Positions 15,935-20,558 of a stretch of 20,558 nucleotides of DNA are shown here, in pieces. Made by a program: the position numbers and the translations under genes. The notes under the pieces are model-generated. The model was not told the origin of the DNA and made no database searches. It saw only the letters and a list, made by a program, of their open reading frames with translations. Source of the stretch: a virus; IMG/VR virus record IMGVR_UViG_3300006790_000851, positions 1-20,558 of that record. One strand, 5' to 3'. Every line of letters starts with the position of its first letter. Position 1 is the first letter of the stretch.

Positions 15935-17218
15935 TTACACACCTGCGTAGCTGATGCCGACAAGGATGCCGTTGCGGTTCGGGTGGCTACAAACCAAGTT
16001 GTAGTAGTAACGAACATACGCTTCGTACGCATCTTTGTCACCAACACGCGACAGCACGTTGCCGTCGAGGTTTGCAAGTTCCGGGGACTGCACCTCGGTA
16101 ATAAGCCAGCTATCCGTCCGAAGGAAGATAAGCAGGCCTTTGCCGCAGTGACGACTTACCTTGAGCGGAAGCCCGTTGAACGAGAACCCACCGGTGAAAC
16201 CAGCGTCGCCGTTATCGACGTTCTTGCGAAGCGCGCTTGCGCCAACAAGGCCCGCACCAACCGTCTGAACCAGAAGGCCCATGTATTCCTGACGGAAGAT
16301 GTAGTGAGCAATCATGCAGTCAGGCATTTCACCCGAAGCCGACATGATTTCGTCGAGCATAAACTGCAGGCTCTTCGGCGTCACCAGCGAGGTGCGAGCA
16401 CCGTCGTCAGCAACCGCACGAATCGTGCTTTGCAGGATGCTGTCACCGGTAGCCGTCGAGCGGTCAGTGCCGAAGTGGTTCAGCGGCGTGGCATACTTTT
16501 CGCCACCAGCAAGGTTGCTGTAGATCCCGCAGGTCATAAGGTCACGGGCGTTACCGGCCGTGTCGTTTTGGCAGACAACTGCGCAGGCCACCTTGTTGCC
16601 AAGAGCCGACGTGTTGACCGCAGCATCAAACGTAACTTCGCCAGCGTTGGTAGCGTGCTGCGTAACGGTGCCAGTGTGAATGACAGCGTAGGTATCCAGA
16701 CGGATAACCTTGCACGGAACCGTAGCCGGGTTTGCCGGGATCTGCTCAATGTTCCCACTGAACTGGTGGTCAGCGCTGTTGATGTGCTCATGAATGAACC
16801 CAACGCAGCCGTTGCCCACGAACATTGCCGAGTCGGCAGCGTTCTTCACAGTTTCGATCGCACCATCAAGCTCGCTTTCAAGAGCGTTCAAGAACGCACC
16901 TTCGCTAGCCTTAGCCTGCGCAATCGCCGGACCCGTCAGAGCCATGCGACCGTAGAGGTACTTGGCTTCGATCTGCAGATCCTTGTAGGTGTTTTGTCCG
17001 TCGTCAGGCAGGGTTCCGCCGTCTGCACGGTAAGCGCCGGATGCGTTACGAGCCGTACGCACGGGCATAATAACTTTGCGACCGGTCCACGTCATTTTGC
17101 GACGATTGAACAGGTCGAAGATCATCATTTCGTTGTTAAGCTGATCCCGGACAGGACCGGCATAGTGGTCCTTCAGGATTGCATCCAACGAACTGAGGGG
17201 ATTAGGAGTCAGTGCCAT
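15935..17218 (-). CDS. Major capsid protein (427 aa)
   Basis: The 427-residue protein follows directly after the scaffold gene, and its length fits HK97-fold coat proteins. The N-terminal arm (about 1-40) leads into a KVIMPVRTARNASGAYRADG segment and a DLQIEAKYLYGRMALTGPAI strand pair that are common in phage coat proteins. A long helix (about 108-130, GAFLNALESELDGAIETVKN) fits the spine helix. A beta insertion with VTFDAAVNTSALGN occupies the middle, and the C-terminal half has the P-domain-like sequence ending GILVGISYAGV. AGGA lies nine bases before the ATG. It is expected to assemble into the icosahedral shell around the scaffold. The reverse strand is open over the whole gene, a sign of strong codon bias rather than a second gene. 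Identification rests on order, length and pattern. Confidence 0.88.
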   Translation of the reverse strand: MALTPNPLSSLDAILKDHYAGPVRDQLNNEMMIFDLFNRRKMTWTGRKVIMPVRTARNASGAYRADGGTLPDDGQNTYKDLQIEAKYLYGRMALTGPAIAQAKASEGAFLNALESELDGAIETVKNAADSAMFVGNGCVGFIHEHINSADHQFSGNIEQIPANPATVPCKVIRLDTYAVIHTGTVTQHATNAGEVTFDAAVNTSALGNKVACAVVCQNDTAGNARDLMTCGIYSNLAGGEKYATPLNHFGTDRSTATGDSILQSTIRAVADDGARTSLVTPKSLQFMLDEIMSASGEMPDCMIAHYIFRQEYMGLLVQTVGAGLVGASALRKNVDNGDAGFTGGFSFNGLPLKVSRHCGKGLLIFLRTDSWLITEVQSPELANLDGNVLSRVGDKDAYEAYVRYYYNLVCSHPNRNGILVGISYAGV

Positions 17219-17228
17219 TTCTTATATC

Positions 17229-17972
17229 CTAGAAAATGCCTTCTTTCAGGAGTCTTTCTGTAACCTCCCGAATCGAAGTAGCGTTAAACTTGTTACCTGG
17301 CTGACTATCATGGCCGCCAGTGTGCCCAACCTCGGGCGGAATATCAGACTCTGCAGAGGGAGACTGACCATATTCTTGGGTGTACCGAGCGATTGCAGCC
17401 TCTTCGATTTCAGCAATGTGCGCCGAGTAGACAGAAGCCAGTTCAGTCATGTTGGTTGACGGGTCATCAATAACCGCTTGCAACAACATTTCCGACGGAA
17501 CGTTTGGGTACTGCTGCTCAATCGAATCAAGCTCACGCTCGATAAGGTCGTACTGTTGCTGCTCGACGATTTGATCCATCGAGTGCCGCAGCACATCTAA
17601 CTCAGAAACCTCTTGGGGCTCCTCAGCGTAACCGTAATCGCTTTGTTCTTCCTGACCCAGAAGCTGCTTCAAGTTGTTGATTTGCTTGAGTTGTTCCTCT
17701 AGTTCAGCAATGCGGGCCTGACTCTGCTCAGCCTGCTCGGCGTAACCATTACGCGCTGCGATTACCTCAGAAAATCGGCTGTAGGGAACGGAGTGACCAG
17801 TTTCGGTTTCTTCGTCACTGTCCTCATATTCCTCGTACTCACTACTGCCTTCATCCTCGTACTGCTCGCCCTCGTCAGAGTGAGCCTCGTGGGTTTCGGG
17901 TTCGTGTTCGATTTCCTCTCCACGGAGTTGGGCGAGCACTCCTTCTCGTTGCTCGTTACTTAGCACCGACAT
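17229..17972 (-). CDS. Capsid scaffold protein (247 aa)
   Basis: The protein is strongly acidic, with an almost continuous Asp/Glu run at about 19-58 (EEIEHEPETHEAHSDEGEQY and onward). HSVPYSRFSEVIAARN (about 60-75) follows, a motif seen in many phage scaffolds, and then a coiled-coil region (about 78-107, QARIAELEEQLKQINNLKQL). The last part ends with a helix (SIREVTERLLKEGIF) that may bind the coat protein. The gene sits between terminase and capsid, with a ten-base gap to the capsid ATG. AGGGG lies seven bases before its own ATG. It probably guides coat assembly and then leaves or is cleaved; no protease domain is seen in it or next to it. Confidence is high from composition plus position. 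Confidence 0.87.
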   Translation of the reverse strand: MSVLSNEQREGVLAQLRGEEIEHEPETHEAHSDEGEQYEDEGSSEYEEYEDSDEETETGHSVPYSRFSEVIAARNGYAEQAEQSQARIAELEEQLKQINNLKQLLGQEEQSDYGYAEEPQEVSELDVLRHSMDQIVEQQQYDLIERELDSIEQQYPNVPSEMLLQAVIDDPSTNMTELASVYSAHIAEIEEAAIARYTQEYGQSPSAESDIPPEVGHTGGHDSQPGNKFNATSIREVTERLLKEGIF

Positions 17973-18023
17973 TTAACGCCCCTTTCATGCGCGGATAACG
18001 CCCCGCCTAGCGAAAACGCACCG
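17973..18023 (-). other. 51-base terminase-scaffold gap with a repeated 9-mer
   Basis: This is the largest gap between genes in the window. TAACGCCCC (plus-strand reading) occurs at 17974-17982 and again at 17996-18004, 22 bases apart. On the transcribed strand the copies read GGGGCGTTA, and one overlaps the scaffold ribosome site. There is no recognisable -35/-10 pair. It could hold a late promoter of a phage-specific polymerase or an operator, but neither is shown. Confidence 0.35.
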
Positions 18024-19610
18024 TTATGGAGACAAGTCTCCGAATAAATCTTCCAGAGGATTTGGTGCGAAGTCATCCTCGGAAGCTGTAGCAAAGGCAC
18101 GTCCTGTCGCCATTTCCCACTCGATCATTTCTCTAGTGTTCGATGGACGCTGTTGTTGGACAACTTCTGCTACAATATCATCTACTTGATCTAATCCCAT
18201 CAAAGCAAGGCCAGTTGCAATCACAATGTCATCGTGCTTGCCGCTAGCAGCCTCTACCTTGCCACGTGAGTTGTAAACTAAGGCGTTGGCCTCAGCCATA
18301 AAGTTCTGGTCGATCACCTCGCACCAGCCCCTTGTAATGTACTCGTAAAGCCTTGATAGTAGTAGGTTTCTGCTTTTGGCATTGGTGTTGAAACCGTACC
18401 GTGGGGTGAACATACCTTTTACTTTGTCCCAGTACTGATCCCGGTACTGACGTGGGTAAGCCTTGGATTGCAGGTGCTCAATGATGGACAGACCATAACT
18501 GTTGGACTCGACGACGGCCAAGGCGCTGTACTTGGCTGCCATCTCGTGGACTACTTCGCCAAAATCCGACGGCGCAATGTGGTCGTAATAACTGGCCACC
18601 ATTTCGATCTTTTGCTGATTAGATACATCAAGGACCATGATAGCACTGAAGTCACCCCCTGGGGAGCCACTAGCAGTATCCACCCCCATGGCGTAAACAT
18701 GAAACTTCTGGGGTTGCTTGTAGATTTTGAGCCCGGCGGTCGTTGACTTGACAGGCCACGGGTCAGGGAAGAACCGGCTGCCACTAGTGACAAACGCCAT
18801 CTCTGCGGAGACAGGAAACTCCTGATTGAAGATCTGCCAGTTGTTAGCGCATTTGGTTCGCAGGACCTGCACCATCCAGTTGCGCTGAGGATCAGTGAGG
18901 TTGTGCTTCTGGGCGTACTGTCGTTCTAACTTGCTGAAGTCTTTGAACGCTGGGTTCTTGCGGGTGTAGCGATCATCAATCGTCCAGCCCATAAACATCT
19001 TGTCGAACCCATTCTCGGACTGCCACATCTCATAGGCTTCATTGAGGCCGTTAGCTGTAGACTCCAGAATGACGGTTGCGTTGGCCTCTGCTGTACCGAA
19101 CAGACCTGCAATGGTTTTGCCGAGGTTGGGCCAGAAGGCGTACTCACTGGCGTGGATGTACTGGTAGGTCTGCCCACGGAAAGACTCTGACGATGCAGTG
19201 CCGACCTTGATCATACTGCCCGTCGCTAGCTTCAGGGTGTTCGACCGGTCATGCAACGCACGCACACGGATGTGGTTTGGCAGGTTCTTGTAGAAGAACT
19301 GGTAGATGGAGAAGATAGCCTTAGACGCTTCGTCGGTGTGGGCCACCACTGCGATCTTAGTGTTCTTCTTAAACAACGCTTTCCAAAGGAAGTACCCCGC
19401 AATAAACGTCGTTGACCCCAGCTTACGAGCCTTCAGGATCATCAAGTGGTTTTCAGTCTTGAGCTTCTCGAAGACCTGTTTCTGGGCCTGGTTCAGCTTG
19501 AGCGTCGTTTCCAAACCGTGGATGTCCACGATCTTGAGGTATCGCTCCGCAAAGTAAGGGAAGTCCTTGGCGCACCGAAGGATTTCCTTTTTTACTTTAA
19601 CGCTGCTCAC
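18024..19610 (-). CDS. terL: Terminase large subunit (528 aa)
   Basis: This motor ATPase and nuclease cuts concatemeric DNA and packs it into the prohead through the portal. The ATPase domain shows a Walker A-like ARKLGSTT at 61-68, a Walker B-like YIHASEY at 151-157 with candidate catalytic Glu156, and a coupling motif ILESTANG at 181-188. The nuclease domain shows Asp311 in GVDTASGSPGGDF, Glu368 in AVVESNSYG and Asp460/Asp461 in GKHDDIVIA, the three acidic sites expected for an RNase H-like fold. The start is GTG at 19610, overlapping the upstream TAG by one base, with AGGTAGG just upstream. The length is normal for the family. The upstream helix-turn-helix gene may be its partner. No missing key residue is seen. 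Confidence 0.95.
   Translation of the reverse strand: MSSVKVKKEILRCAKDFPYFAERYLKIVDIHGLETTLKLNQAQKQVFEKLKTENHLMILKARKLGSTTFIAGYFLWKALFKKNTKIAVVAHTDEASKAIFSIYQFFYKNLPNHIRVRALHDRSNTLKLATGSMIKVGTASSESFRGQTYQYIHASEYAFWPNLGKTIAGLFGTAEANATVILESTANGLNEAYEMWQSENGFDKMFMGWTIDDRYTRKNPAFKDFSKLERQYAQKHNLTDPQRNWMVQVLRTKCANNWQIFNQEFPVSAEMAFVTSGSRFFPDPWPVKSTTAGLKIYKQPQKFHVYAMGVDTASGSPGGDFSAIMVLDVSNQQKIEMVASYYDHIAPSDFGEVVHEMAAKYSALAVVESNSYGLSIIEHLQSKAYPRQYRDQYWDKVKGMFTPRYGFNTNAKSRNLLLSRLYEYITRGWCEVIDQNFMAEANALVYNSRGKVEAASGKHDDIVIATGLALMGLDQVDDIVAEVVQQQRPSNTREMIEWEMATGRAFATASEDDFAPNPLEDLFGDLSP
18028..18041 (-). repeat. Inverted repeat at the terminase 3' end
   Basis: GGAGAC and GTCTCC are separated by two bases, giving a stem of five to six base pairs just before and into the terminase stop region. 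No T-run follows. It may be a minor hairpin at the terminase-scaffold boundary, or chance, because it lies inside coding sequence. Confidence 0.3.
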
Positions 19611-20558
19611 TACCTACCTGCTTGATTGAGAAGCCGACTAAGTTCACGGGCTCGTGCAGGCATCCCAAGGTCAATCAACTCCTGGCGCAGTTTCGGAAAC
19701 TGATCGCGCAGCTTCTTGCCCGTGTTGATCTTCTGATTGCGCAGGAACTTTTCGAGTTTAGGACTAGGCGCATCCTTAAGACCTAGTTGTTTACGAAACG
19801 GGGTGTGTGTTCCGGTGCGACGCCGCATAGCCGAACGAATCTGTGCCGGAGTCTTTCCGGTTTCTTCGGCGATTTGTTTCATCGTCTTACCCTTAGCCTT
19901 GAGGCGTAAGCCCTTTTCAGCCGGGTCTTCTAAGCGAGGCTTGCGTGACTCAAGACGACGGACAGGTTTAGCGGGCGGCTGCTTATAAGACTGACGAGGG
20001 GGTAAAGCCTTACGTTGCGGTCCAGACGGCAAACCTCTTCGCCCTGGAATCTGCTTGGCTGGCTGCACAACCTCAGCATCAATAATCTCAGGCTCCTTCT
20101 TCGGCCTGCGGGTAACAGCTTTGCCCGGACCCCGTGGGGGGATAACCTCTGCGTCAACAACCTCTGGCCCACGCCGTCCTGGCGGCAACTCTTTGGGCTT
20201 GGGTTTGCCTGATAACTTCTTGGCTGCTTTAGTAGCGCCCTTTACTGTCTTGAGCACCGTGGGCACTTTCATTGCGGCTTTAAATGCTATGCCCAACCCT
20301 CCGCCGACAGCCGCCGGAAGAATAATATCTTTGCCGATAAACTTTGCAACGTCTTTTACGCCCTCTGAGTACAGATCAAACAGTTCCTCTTTCTTGTACG
20401 CCTTAGCCATCTCACGAAACCTGCGCTTGCGAGCCTCGACATCATCTTTAGACTTATCTTTACCCGGTGCGACGAGCTTTGGTATCTTGGCCTCAACCTT
20501 CCGCTGAGCACTGGCAATTTTGTTGCGGACCTTGCCGGTCTTATCTTTCTTTACTTCC
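19610..20558 (-). CDS. Basic helix-turn-helix protein, 5' end outside window (terminase partner candidate)
   Basis: An ATG lies at 20410, but the same frame stays open for 49 more codons to the window edge and reads as Lys/Arg-rich protein. That ATG also lacks a good ribosome site, so the true start is probably outside. Numbering from the ATG, residues 28-47 are hydrophobic (DIILPAAVGGGLGIAFKAAM). Residues 80-160 are Pro/Arg-rich and carry a repeated PEVVDAEV (82-89) and PEIIDAEV (107-114). Residues about 172-200 form a helix-turn-helix (MKQIAEETGKTPAQIRSAMR). The C-terminal part is basic and helical. DNA binding plus location directly before the large terminase suggest a small-terminase-like role, but the length, hydrophobic segment and linker are not typical of that family, so this is a weak guess. 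An internal virion or DNA-binding protein is an alternative. Confidence 0.8.
   Translation of the reverse strand, partial: EVKKDKTGKVRNKIASAQRKVEAKIPKLVAPGKDKSKDDVEARKRRFREMAKAYKKEELFDLYSEGVKDVAKFIGKDIILPAAVGGGLGIAFKAAMKVPTVLKTVKGATKAAKKLSGKPKPKELPPGRRGPEVVDAEVIPPRGPGKAVTRRPKKEPEIIDAEVVQPAKQIPGRRGLPSGPQRKALPPRQSYKQPPAKPVRRLESRKPRLEDPAEKGLRLKAKGKTMKQIAEETGKTPAQIRSAMRRRTGTHTPFRKQLGLKDAPSPKLEKFLRNQKINTGKKLRDQFPKLRQELIDLGMPARARELSRLLNQAGR

Noticed and set aside
15983-17263. 426-codon open frame on the plus strand, opposite the whole capsid gene
   Set aside because: It is the mirror of the capsid frame, has no motif or sensible composition, and is explained by the capsid gene avoiding codons whose complement is a stop.
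1-20558. tRNA genes, CRISPR arrays, insertion sequences, attachment sites
   Set aside because: I looked on both strands by eye and saw no cloverleaf, regular spaced repeats, transposase or terminal inverted repeats; coding density leaves little room.

Overview
The window is the late (morphogenesis) region of a tailed dsDNA phage, most likely a podovirus. Every gene I can support lies on the minus strand and is transcribed from high to low coordinates, with almost no non-coding DNA. The evidence for a phage is a complete large terminase with ATPase and nuclease motifs, an acidic scaffold, a major capsid protein, a portal, a head-tail adaptor and a tail nozzle. The podovirus call is inference: there is no tape measure, sheath or repeated tail-tube gene, and the nozzle gene is followed by fibre-like and large helical 'internal core' proteins. 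I see no host marker genes, tRNAs, integrase, insertion sequences or CRISPR array, and the host cannot be named from this window.

Layout in transcription order. (1) 20558-19610: a basic protein with a helix-turn-helix, running off the window edge. (2) 19610-18024: large terminase. (3) 17972-17229: scaffold. (4) 17218-15935: major capsid protein. (5) 15932-15412: two small proteins, the first a single-membrane-segment protein with a TTG start that contains a strong RNA hairpin just after the capsid gene. (6) 15403-14687: a DUF2793-type virion/fibre protein. (7) 14684-14254: a holin-like two-helix membrane protein whose gene carries a GGGAAAG slippery heptamer; a -1 slip there would add a 73-residue beta-rich C-terminal extension. 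(8) 14253-14098: a 51-residue protein. (9) 14101-12200: portal. (10) 12200-8899: adaptor and nozzle. (11) 8902-5930: three fibre/virion proteins. (12) 5920-1: three helical internal-virion-type proteins, the last at least 1,247 residues long and unfinished.

From the 51-residue gene to the window's left end, nearly all genes overlap by 1-8 bases (TGATG, TAATG, ATGA, GTGA), so the portal-tail-core block looks like one translationally coupled operon. The terminase packages DNA into a shell built by scaffold and capsid protein. The portal, adaptor and nozzle form the DNA channel, the fibre proteins contact the host, and the core proteins are probably ejected to form or protect the DNA path.

The most unusual points are the probable programmed -1 frameshift in the holin-like gene, the hairpin placed just after the capsid gene, and the position of the portal downstream of the capsid and holin genes rather than between terminase and scaffold.
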